A stretch of 64,000 nt of DNA, taken from contig JACOUT010000018.1 of NCBI GenBank assembly GCA_016177705.1, positions 62,001 through 126,000 on the forward strand, read 5' to 3'. Source of the DNA: Deltaproteobacteria bacterium. Its GTDB lineage: Bacteria > Myxococcota > UBA727 > VGSZ01. The translations under genes were made by a program, and so were the position numbers. This document shows, piece by piece, positions 8,093 through 15,354 of this stretch; positions within the stretch are counted from its first letter, which is position 1, and every line of letters begins with the position of its first letter. A model generated the notes under the pieces. That model saw only the letters and a program-made list of their open reading frames with translations. It was not told the origin of the DNA and searched no databases.

Positions 8093-8758
8093 CGCTTACT
8101 CCTGTTCGTGGAACCCACGGGCCTCGACGAGAAAAGCACCTCTGCTTCTCCGCTCGGCAACCGCGGGGGTCAGCATCCGGCCCGATGCACGATTGCGCAC
8201 GGTCCGGAGACTTTGGTGACGCGCGCCTTCCGCAGCGAGCAGTGCGTGACGCACCAGCTCCTCCGCTTCTCCCGATCGACGAGTCAGCGTGCGACCAACC
8301 TTCCTCTCGCAGCCACTCGAACCGTCGCGGTCGTTGCCGCGCGAGGTTTGAATGTCGAGGGGAAGAAGGGTCATCTGTTCTCGCCGTTCGTGAGCTTGCG
8401 CGCTCAAGTACCTTTTTAATCCGTCAGCGCACACAAATGCCAGTCTTTTCTTCGTGCGGTGCCTTCGCGCAGCGCAAAACAAACGCCGCGCGTGTTCGTT
8501 CACGCTGCATGCAACGCGAGCATCGTGCGCGCATCGATCGATGACGTGCGCGTTTTCTCGTCGACAATCACGATCACGAGCGCGCAACGCGATGATCAAA
8601 GCGCAGCACGCGCGTCACGCGCACGCGTTCCAAAAAAAGTTCGCGCGATGTGTCTCACTTCACGCGTCGAACGCGTTCGGCACGAGCGTTGAGCACCGAT
8701 CGCGGTGATCTGCGCGCGGTGATCGACTCCGACAGATCACTTTCGGCGCTCGCCGCGG
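8093..8758. other. Gene-poor, lower-GC intergenic region
   Basis: About 670 bp with no convincing gene on either strand. Composition is clearly more AT-rich than the surroundings, especially 8400-8650, with many CGCG, GATC and CGATCGATG-like words and an A7 run near 8632. Open frames here lack the G/C third-position bias of real neighbours. It is the upstream region of the lysine-rich micro-ORF and lies downstream of the RlmK-like gene, so it may hold a promoter, a long leader or a non-coding RNA; none can be defined from sequence alone. Confidence 0.5.
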
Positions 8759-9691
8759 TCACTTCACGATGCGCCAGCACCGATGGATGGGCGGCCGCCG
8801 CGAGAAGTCGGGTGACAACGTCTCGTCGGTGACCTCGACGACGGCGTGAGCGCTCACCTGTCCGAGCGCGAACCGCTGCAGGTTGGTGGAGAAGTACAGC
8901 ACGCCGCCCGTCACCAGCCGATCGAGCGTGCGCGCGATAAGCCACGGGTGGTCCATCTGCACGTCCAAGGCGCGCCGCGCGCGCTTGCTGACCGACACGG
9001 TGGGCGGATCCAGCACCGCGAGCTCGAACGCCGGCGATCCCGGCGGCTGCTCGAGCCACGCGAGCGCGTCGGTCTGCTCCACCACGTGCGCGGCACCGCT
9101 CAGGTGGTTGCGCTCCAGGTTGTCCTGCGCCCACCGACAGTAGGTCGGCGACAGGTCGAGCGAGCGCGAGCCGGCCGCGCCGCCGGCGGCCGCATAGACG
9201 GTGAACGCGCCGGTGTACGAGAACAGGTTGAGGAAGCGCTTGCCGCGGGCCTCGGCGCGCACACGCGCGCGGGTGCGGCGGTGATCGAGGAACAGCCCGG
9301 TGTCGACATAGTCCGTGAGGTTGACCAGGAAGCGCAGGCCGCCCTCCTGCACCTCGAGGCGCTCGCCGCGCTCGGCGACCTTCTCGTGCTCGACACCTTG
9401 CGCGCGCCGCTTGAGGTGCACGCGCGCCTGATCGACCGCCAGCGCGGCTGCTGCGGCGTCCACCCAACGCAGCACTGCGTCTTGCGCAACACCGTGGCGC
9501 GGTTCGAACACCGAGACGTGCAGGTGCACGCCGTCGCTCGCGGCGTAGCGATCAATGGTGAGCGGAACCTCCGGAATGTCGCGGTCATAGACGCGAAAGC
9601 TCGAGACGGCCTCACGCTTCGCCCAGGGCTCGAGCCGGCGCACGTTCTTGCCGAGGCGCGCACGCAACGCCGCGGTCGCCGCGTCGCTCAC
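8759..9691 (-). CDS. RlmK-like class I SAM-dependent rRNA methyltransferase
   Basis: 310 aa. The C-terminal two thirds match the RlmK half of RlmKL: FLNLFSYTGAFTVYAA (SAM motif I), SLDLSPTYCRWAQDNLERN, LDPPTVSVSKRARRALDVQ and a tail DFSRRPPIHRCW. RlmK methylates 23S rRNA G2069 (m7G) in E. coli. The RlmL/THUMP half is absent here, so this is a stand-alone version; the target is inferred. I prefer GTG 9691, which overlaps the upstream gene stop by GTGA, over ATG 9706. Confidence 0.78.
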   Translation of the reverse strand: MSDAATAALRARLGKNVRRLEPWAKREAVSSFRVYDRDIPEVPLTIDRYAASDGVHLHVSVFEPRHGVAQDAVLRWVDAAAAALAVDQARVHLKRRAQGVEHEKVAERGERLEVQEGGLRFLVNLTDYVDTGLFLDHRRTRARVRAEARGKRFLNLFSYTGAFTVYAAAGGAAGSRSLDLSPTYCRWAQDNLERNHLSGAAHVVEQTDALAWLEQPPGSPAFELAVLDPPTVSVSKRARRALDVQMDHPWLIARTLDRLVTGGVLYFSTNLQRFALGQVSAHAVVEVTDETLSPDFSRRPPIHRCWRIVK

Positions 9692-10359
9692 GGGGTCAAC
9701 TGCCACTCCACCACCGTGTCGGCGAGCGCGCTGTGCAGCTCGAAGCGCACGGGACCACCTGCCGCGGGCAGCGGCCCGGGGAAGCGCACCAGGTAGAGAT
9801 CATCGAAGCGGTCAATGAAGGGGAAGACCTCGGCCGCGGCCGGCGAGTTCCTCAGTGTCTCCATTTTGCTCGGGCGCAGGCGCTGCTCGCCGATGACCAG
9901 CTCGGTGTCCCAGATGGTGTAGCCGGCGCTGATGTCGCGGTTCTTCTGATCGGTGACGTAGAGCGCCACCAGCAGCACGATCTGCTGCTCCGACTCCGGC
10001 GCCGCGCGCATGGGCGCGTCCACGCCTTCATCGGGCTCACCCAGGCCGACCAGCTCGGTCTGCAGCTCCTTGGCGAGCTGCCCGTGGAAGGACGTGCGCG
10101 CGTCCAGGAACGCCTTGCGCAAGCGCGGCGTCACCAGGGTGGCGCGCAGGTCCGCCTGGCGCACCAACCAGTCGAAGCTCTCGGCCTGGCGCGTGTGCTC
10201 GGCCAGCACCGGCCGCCACTCGCCAGAGTTGGGGGCGACGCCGACCGTGCCGGTGTGGGGGATCGACGAGCAGCCCGCGGCGCTGCCGAGCACCGCGAGC
10301 AGCACGGTGCCCATCACCGTGAGCGCCGCGGCACCGCCAATCCGAGCCCGTCGCGCCAT
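9688..10359 (-). CDS. Putative outer-membrane lipoprotein of unknown function
   Basis: 223 aa with an Arg-rich N-terminus, hydrophobic stretch and lipobox SAAGC (Cys near residue 30), so a lipoprotein. The rest is soluble with no motif I recognise; it contains QIVLLVALYVTDQKNRDI and TIWDTELVIG, consistent with a beta-rich domain. A Shine-Dalgarno (GGAGG) precedes ATG 10359. It sits between pyrE (two bases upstream) and the RlmK-like gene (four-base overlap), so it is probably co-transcribed with both. Confidence 0.75.
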   Translation of the reverse strand: MARRARIGGAAALTVMGTVLLAVLGSAAGCSSIPHTGTVGVAPNSGEWRPVLAEHTRQAESFDWLVRQADLRATLVTPRLRKAFLDARTSFHGQLAKELQTELVGLGEPDEGVDAPMRAAPESEQQIVLLVALYVTDQKNRDISAGYTIWDTELVIGEQRLRPSKMETLRNSPAAAEVFPFIDRFDDLYLVRFPGPLPAAGGPVRFELHSALADTVVEWQLTP

Positions 10360-10361
10360 CG

Positions 10362-10994
10362 TCACCCTCCGCCAGTTCCCGGCACCGGGAAGTCCTGCAG
10401 AGAATACAGCGAAGACAGCCACAGCCCCTCGGCCGCCAAGGCCTCGCGCCCGCCGGCCTCGCGATCGACCAGCGCGAGCACGGTGTCGACCACGAAGCCG
10501 CCGTCGCGCAGGCGGCGCGCCGCCGTCAACGACGCCTTGCCGGTGGTCACCACGTCCTCGAGCACCACCACACGCGCCCCCGCGGGCACGGCGCGCGTGC
10601 CCTCGAGGTAGGCGCCGGTGCCGTGACCCTTCGGCTCCTTGCGCACGAAGATGGCGTTGAGCTCGCGCCCGTTCATGGTCGCGAACAGCGCGAGCGCCGA
10701 GCACAGCGGATCGGCGCCCATGGTCAGGCCGCCACAAGCGTGGTGCTGCGGCAGCTTCGCGTTCGGGTGGAGGTTCTCCGCGCGACCGAGCAGCTCATGC
10801 AGGCACATGCCGACCAGCACGTGCCCCTCGCCGGTGAGCGCGGTCTGCTTGCAGTCGATGTAGAAGTGGCTCTTCTGGCCGGACGAGAGCGTGACCTCAC
10901 GCGCCTCGTACGACAGCTCTTTGAGCATCGCCAGCAGCGCGGCGCGCGCCGACGCATACGACGCCGCCTCGACGGCTTTGCCGCGCTTGGCCAC
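10362..10994 (-). CDS. pyrE: Orotate phosphoribosyltransferase
   Basis: 210 aa pyrimidine-biosynthesis enzyme converting orotate and PRPP to OMP. The PRPP loop RVVVLEDVVTTGKAS (about 141-155), the LSSGQKSHFYIDCK N-terminal block and GGLTMGADPL match the family. It starts four bases after the stop of the third bactofilin gene and is tightly followed by the lipoprotein gene, so it appears to be the middle of a bactofilin-pyrE-lipoprotein-rlmK transcript. Confidence 0.93.
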   Translation of the reverse strand: MAKRGKAVEAASYASARAALLAMLKELSYEAREVTLSSGQKSHFYIDCKQTALTGEGHVLVGMCLHELLGRAENLHPNAKLPQHHACGGLTMGADPLCSALALFATMNGRELNAIFVRKEPKGHGTGAYLEGTRAVPAGARVVVLEDVVTTGKASLTAARRLRDGGFVVDTVLALVDREAGGREALAAEGLWLSSLYSLQDFPVPGTGGG

Positions 10995-10997
10995 GGC

Positions 10998-11642
10998 TCA
11001 CTTCCGCTTGACAATGACGCGCGTCTTCTGCGCCTTTTGCGGCAGGCCCTTGGCCGCGGGCGGCTCGAGCGGCGTGACCGTCGCCGGCCGAGTCGGCTCG
11101 GGCGCTTTCTCCGGCGCCTTCTCGGGCGCTCGTTCAGCCGGTTTTTCGGGCGCCTTGGCAGCTGGCGCCAGCGCGGGCTTGGCACCCGGCTTGGCGGTGA
11201 CCGCTGGGCGCGCGGGGGCCACCGGCGCCGCTGGCCGAGCGACCGGCGTCGGCCGCGGCCGCTCGGCCGAGGGTTTGCGCGCGGGCATGTTGGCGATGTC
11301 GCCCATGTCGACGTTGCCGCGGAAGCTGGCGCCGTCGACGATGATGATGCGCGGCGAGAAGATGTCGCCGACCATGCGGCCCTCGCGCGTGATCTCCACC
11401 GACTCGCTCGCGTGGATGTTGCCCACCACCACGCCCGAGATGACCGCGTTCTTGACGCTCACCTCGGCCTTGACGATGCCGCTCTGCGCCACCACCAGCG
11501 TGCGCTCGAGGTCGACCCTGCCCTCGACGCGGCCGAGCACATGTAGGTCCTCGCCGCCGTTGAGCTGGCCGCGGATGTGGACGGACTCGCCGATGATGGT
11601 GGCGCCGTCCGAGGAAGTTGTCGGGGTGCGTGCGGTTGCCAT
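10998..11642 (-). CDS. Bactofilin with long Pro/Ala/Lys-rich tail
   Basis: 214 aa. Residues about 15-120 are a bactofilin beta-helix (repeating hydrophobic pattern with GESVHIRGQLNGGEDLHVLG and GDIFSPRIIIVDGASFRGNVDM). The last 95 residues are a low-complexity P/A/K/E linker ending in basic KTRVIVKRK. Bactofilins polymerise without nucleotide into cytoskeletal filaments; in Myxococcus, BacP-type proteins have such basic tails and help position chromosome-segregation or motility factors. It is the third of three consecutive bactofilin genes and starts seven bases after the second. Confidence 0.9.
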   Translation of the reverse strand: MATARTPTTSSDGATIIGESVHIRGQLNGGEDLHVLGRVEGRVDLERTLVVAQSGIVKAEVSVKNAVISGVVVGNIHASESVEITREGRMVGDIFSPRIIIVDGASFRGNVDMGDIANMPARKPSAERPRPTPVARPAAPVAPARPAVTAKPGAKPALAPAAKAPEKPAERAPEKAPEKAPEPTRPATVTPLEPPAAKGLPQKAQKTRVIVKRK

Positions 11643-11648
11643 GACGAA

Positions 11649-11963
11649 TCACCGCTCCATGTCGACGTTGCCTTTGAAGACGGCGCCGTCGGCGATCAGG
11701 ATGCGCGGGGCCTTGATGTCACCCACCATGCGGCCATCGCTTTTCAGCTCGACGCGCTCGGTGGAGGTGATGTTGCCCGTGACGTTGCCCGAGACCTCGA
11801 CGTTCTTGGTCTCGATGTCGGCCTCCACCGTGCCCGAATTCTCGACGATGAGGCTCGCGGAGAGCGCGATCTTGCCCTTCACGGTGCCGCGGATAGTGAG
11901 ATCCTCGTCGCCCGAGATCTCGCCGTCGATGACGATGGTGTTGCCGATGACGGTGTTGGCCAT
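11649..11963 (-). CDS. Bactofilin, short
   Basis: 104 aa and nearly all bactofilin domain (TVIGNTIVIDGEISGDEDLTIRG at the start, RVELKSDGRMVGDIKAPRILIADGAVFKGNVDM near the end). No tail. A GAGGAA ribosome site lies upstream of ATG 11963. It is the second of three in a row; the spacer to the first contains four 13-bp tandem repeats. Probably co-polymerises with its neighbours, as the BacNOP set does in Myxococcus (inference). Confidence 0.93.
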   Translation of the reverse strand: MANTVIGNTIVIDGEISGDEDLTIRGTVKGKIALSASLIVENSGTVEADIETKNVEVSGNVTGNITSTERVELKSDGRMVGDIKAPRILIADGAVFKGNVDMER

Positions 11964-11974
11964 GAGTACTTCCT

Positions 11975-12026
11975 CGTGAACGCTGCTCGTAAACGCTGCT
12001 CGTGAACGCTGCTCGTGAATGCTGCT
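11975..12026. repeat. Four tandem 13-bp repeats between bactofilin genes
   Basis: Four head-to-tail copies of CGTGAACGCTGCT (one with TAAACG, one with TGAATG) occupy 11975-12026, followed by a degraded fifth. They fill the 93-bp spacer between the first and second bactofilin genes and end about eleven bases before the second start codon. Read on the minus strand the unit is AGCAGCGTTCACG. This could be a protein-binding array, a translational attenuator, or replication slippage. Confidence 0.85.
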
Positions 12027-12056
12027 CGTCAGCGCGACAGGTGAAAGGGAGACGCC

Positions 12057-12395
12057 TCAGACGCCGGGCGGAAGCTGCACGTCCATCTCGATGCGTCCCT
12101 TGAAGCGTGCGCCGTCCTCGAGCACGACCCGCGGCGCCTTGATGTCGGCGACCACGCTGGCCTCGGCGGAGAGCGAGACCAAGTCGTTGGCCTCGATGTT
12201 GCCGCTCACCTGCCCGTGCACCATCAGGGAGTGCGTGGTGATGTCGGCGGTGATGCGCCCGGTCTCCTTGATCGTCAGGTGGTTCTTCAACGAGATGTGC
12301 CCCTCGACGGCGCCCTCGATGACGAGCTGCTCAGCCCCCGACAGGTTGCCCTTGATGGTGATGCCGCGACCAATGACACAGGGAGCGTCGGCCAT
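12057..12395 (-). CDS. Bactofilin, first of three
   Basis: 112 aa, almost entirely a bactofilin beta-helix (CVIGRGITIKGNLSGAEQL, SLSAEASVVADIKAPRVVLEDGARFKGRIEMD). An AGG-rich ribosome site precedes ATG 12395. As the promoter-proximal gene it probably starts the bactofilin-pyrE transcript; the 47 bp upstream separates it from the comEC stop. The three paralogues differ in length and tail, suggesting specialised subunits of one filament. Confidence 0.93.
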   Translation of the reverse strand: MADAPCVIGRGITIKGNLSGAEQLVIEGAVEGHISLKNHLTIKETGRITADITTHSLMVHGQVSGNIEANDLVSLSAEASVVADIKAPRVVLEDGARFKGRIEMDVQLPPGV

Positions 12396-12442
12396 GGAGG
12401 CCTCCTTGGGCGCGTCAACCTAGGGGAAAGCGGCAAGGTGCG

Positions 12443-14845
12443 TCAACGGCGCGCGGAACCGGTACCCGGCACCACCTGGCCCTCACGGAAGGCCCGCATG
12501 CGGACGCCATCTTGGCCGAGCACGATGGTGATCTGGCCGTTGACCGCCGTGTCCCACAGCCGCGCACCCGCCGCGCGCCATCGATCGAGCACGGCCGCAG
12601 CGGGAAAACCGAACTGGTTGCCGGGCCCGGTGCAGAAGACCACGTGCCGCGCGCCGACGCGCTCGACGAACGCCGCGATCGACGAGGTCGACGAGCCGTG
12701 GTGCGGCGCTTTGACGACGGCGGCGCGCACGTCGACACCGCTGGTGAGCAGCTGCTCCTCGCCGAGCGCCTCGATGTCGCCGGGCCACAGCGCGCAGCTC
12801 GCCGCGAAACAGGCGCGCAGCACCAGGCTGTTGTCGTTCGCCGACAGCTCCGGGTAGGTCGCCGTGCGCTCGGCGGGCGCTGGTGCCTGCACTTCGACTG
12901 TGGTGACACCGAAGCGGTGTGTGCCGAGCAGCTCGGGGGTGGTGCGCACCCGCGTCCCCGGCGGCAGCGCGGCGAGCAGGCGTTGCACGATCCCATCCTC
13001 GACGCCGTCGCCCTCGCTCGATGCTTCGGTGAGCCACAGCTCCCCCACCGGCAGCGCGCGCGCCACCGCCGCCAGGCCGGCGCCGTGGTCGGGGTGCGGG
13101 TGCGACAGCACCATCACGTCGATGCGGTCGATGCCGCGCCGGGCGAGGAAGGGCAGCACCACCCGCGCCGCCGCGCCTTGATCGTCATCGCCGGGCCCGC
13201 CGTCGATGAGCAGCACGGTGCCGTTGGGAAGCTCGAGCACGGCGCTGTCGCCCTGCCCCACCGGCAGGACGGTGATGCGCATGCCCTCGGCCTCGAGGTC
13301 GCCGGCGCCGACTACGCCGAGCGCGATCGCCGCCACCGCGGTGGCAGGCAGCCACGCCCGGCGCGCCACCGCCACCACCGCACCAACAGCCAGAGAGAAC
13401 AGCGTCAGCGCGGCAAAGCCGGTGGGCGCCTCCACCAGGCGCATGCCGGGCAAGAGGTCGGCGAGGCCCGCGGTGAGCGCCTCGAGCAGGAGCGCGGCCT
13501 GCGCGCCGATGAAGGAGAGCGCATGCCAGTCGAGCGCGGCGCCGAGCGCGCCGCCTACCAGCGCCGGCACCTGCAAGATCGACGCGGCCGGCACCAGCAC
13601 GATGTTGGCGATCAGGCCCGCCGGCGCGAGCTGTCCGAACAGGAAGGCGCTCACCGGCACGGTGACCACGCCGGCGCCCACCGCCGTGAGCGCGGCGTCG
13701 CGTAGGCGCGCGAGCAGGGTCGGGGGCGTATCGCCGGCGCTCGACGATCGACGGGAGGAAGCGGCCACCAGGCCGATCACCGCCGCATAGGAGAGCAGGA
13801 AGCTCGGATCGATGACGGCGGCGGGCGACAGCAGCACGGAGAACAGGCCCGCGACGCCGAGCGCGTCGAGCACCGAGGCGCGGCGCCCAAGGAGGCCCGC
13901 GACCAGCACGGCGCTGCCCATGGCGCCGGCGCGCACCGCAGACGGCGGCGCGCCGCACAAGAGCACGAAGCCCCACACGCCGGCGAGCGCGACGACACCG
14001 GCGAAGGCGCGGCCTCGGCCCAGTCGCCCGTAGGGTGTGAGCAACACGAGGCTGCGCACCAGGCGCGCGAGCAGCACCGCCAAGAGCGTCACCTGTAGCC
14101 CGCTGACCGCGAGCAGGTGGCCGGCGCCGGCGGCGCGATAGATGGCGCGCTGCTCGTCGTCGATGAGCGAGGTGTCGCCCACCAGCAGCGCGAGCACGAG
14201 CCCGGCCTCGCGCGGCGTCAACTGCGCCACCAGCCGCTCGCGCAGCGCCAGGCGCGCTTCGGCGAACGGACGCCACGCATGCTCACCGTCGAGCGCGGCC
14301 AGGTCGTGCGCGGCATGCACGTGCAATCTTGCGTCGATGCCGCGGGCGAGCCCGAGCGCCGCGTCGTCGAAGGCGCCCGGCGCGAGCGAGGGCAACAGCG
14401 GCGCGGCCCTGCCGCGCACGCGCACGCGCGCCCCCGGCGCGGGCGGCTCCATGCCTTCGGGCAGGTGCACCGCCAGCCGTGCCGACAGCGGCTGCGGCGC
14501 GCCGTCGACCAGCGCACCGCTGACCGCGAGCGCGACCACCGCGCCCTTCTTTCCGAACCAGACGTCGTCGACCACGCCCTCGAACACCGCCACGGTGTTC
14601 GGCAAGGCAGCCGCGCGCCTGCTGCTGCGCGCGCGCTCGAGCGCGCTGCCCGTCATGGCGAGCGACGCCGCGAGCACCAGCACGAGCGTCGCGCGCGCCG
14701 GCGCGCCGCGCGCGAGCAGCGCGCCGAGGAACGCCAGCGCGACGCCGGCCAAGAGCGGTACCAGCGGCCACTCGCGCCCGAGGCCGGCGAGCGCACCGAG
14801 CGAAGCCGCGACGAAGAGCGGCACCGCCGGCGAGGCGGTCTTCAT
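12443..14845 (-). CDS. comEC: ComEC/Rec2-type DNA-uptake channel
   Basis: 800 aa. Order: N-terminal membrane segments and DUF4131-like region (1-230), the Competence core with many helices (RAAGAGHLLAVSGLQVTLLAVLLARL, FVLLCGAPPSAVRAGAM), and a C-terminal metallo-beta-lactamase domain with VGQGDSAVLELP, SHPHPDHGAGLA (HxHxDH-type) and KAPHHGSSTSS. The family carries single-stranded DNA across the inner membrane during transformation. ATG 14845 overlaps the upstream secreted-protein stop by ATGA. No other competence gene is in the window. Confidence 0.92.
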   Translation of the reverse strand: MKTASPAVPLFVAASLGALAGLGREWPLVPLLAGVALAFLGALLARGAPARATLVLVLAASLAMTGSALERARSSRRAAALPNTVAVFEGVVDDVWFGKKGAVVALAVSGALVDGAPQPLSARLAVHLPEGMEPPAPGARVRVRGRAAPLLPSLAPGAFDDAALGLARGIDARLHVHAAHDLAALDGEHAWRPFAEARLALRERLVAQLTPREAGLVLALLVGDTSLIDDEQRAIYRAAGAGHLLAVSGLQVTLLAVLLARLVRSLVLLTPYGRLGRGRAFAGVVALAGVWGFVLLCGAPPSAVRAGAMGSAVLVAGLLGRRASVLDALGVAGLFSVLLSPAAVIDPSFLLSYAAVIGLVAASSRRSSSAGDTPPTLLARLRDAALTAVGAGVVTVPVSAFLFGQLAPAGLIANIVLVPAASILQVPALVGGALGAALDWHALSFIGAQAALLLEALTAGLADLLPGMRLVEAPTGFAALTLFSLAVGAVVAVARRAWLPATAVAAIALGVVGAGDLEAEGMRITVLPVGQGDSAVLELPNGTVLLIDGGPGDDDQGAAARVVLPFLARRGIDRIDVMVLSHPHPDHGAGLAAVARALPVGELWLTEASSEGDGVEDGIVQRLLAALPPGTRVRTTPELLGTHRFGVTTVEVQAPAPAERTATYPELSANDNSLVLRACFAASCALWPGDIEALGEEQLLTSGVDVRAAVVKAPHHGSSTSSIAAFVERVGARHVVFCTGPGNQFGFPAAAVLDRWRAAGARLWDTAVNGQITIVLGQDGVRMRAFREGQVVPGTGSARR

Positions 14846-15279
14846 CCCGCGGGCGCCTTGGCCTCGGGCTTGGCGGCGTCGGCCGGCTTCGCGGCTGCGG
14901 GCTTGGGCGCGCGCGCCAGCAGGTAGTAGCGCACGCGGCCGTCCGGCAGGGTGTAGACGTTGATGCCGTCCCATTTGCCGGCGTCTGCCGTGTTGGTGAT
15001 GTGCACGTATTTCACGGCCGGCAAGCTCACCTCACGCGACCACTTGATGGTCTTCCAGCCTTTGAACTTGTCCCGGAAGAACTTCAAGGTGCCGTCCCAG
15101 TCGCGCGGCGACTCGTAGCGGCGTTCAACCAGCTTCTTCGACCAGGGGATCAGCTCGAGGCCGAGGTCGGTCGGCGTGTCGGCGCTGGCCGACGCGGGCA
15201 GCGCCGCCAGCGCCGCGCTCACGGCGGCGGCGACCAGCAGGGGACGCAAGAGCGCGACGGGTCGTCGAGCGACAGCCAT
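14842..15279 (-). CDS. Secreted protein of unknown function
   Basis: 145 aa with a clear Sec signal peptide ending ASASA-D near residue 33. The mature part (VERRYESPRDWDGTLKFFRDKF, AVKYVHITNT) looks like a small globular periplasmic domain, and the C-terminus is Ala/Lys/Pro-rich. I do not recognise the family. It lies immediately upstream of comEC with a four-base overlap, so it is co-transcribed with it, and is divergent from the AMIN/coiled-coil gene. Confidence 0.72.
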   Translation of the reverse strand: MAVARRPVALLRPLLVAAAVSAALAALPASASADTPTDLGLELIPWSKKLVERRYESPRDWDGTLKFFRDKFKGWKTIKWSREVSLPAVKYVHITNTADAGKWDGINVYTLPDGRVRYYLLARAPKPAAAKPADAAKPEAKAPAG

Positions 15280-15354
15280 GGCGCAGTCATCCCGCGTTTC
15301 CCCCCGAGCGCGCAAGGTGGGCGGACCTGCGGGTGCGTCTGGTAGGGTGGAGCC

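Noticed and set aside
8096..8599. 167-codon minus-strand open frame upstream of the micro-ORF
   Set aside because: It lacks the G/C third-position bias and any recognisable motif, and runs into the micro-ORF ribosome site.
11975..12026. CRISPR array
   Set aside because: Units are 13 bp with no spacers and no cas genes; it is a simple tandem repeat.
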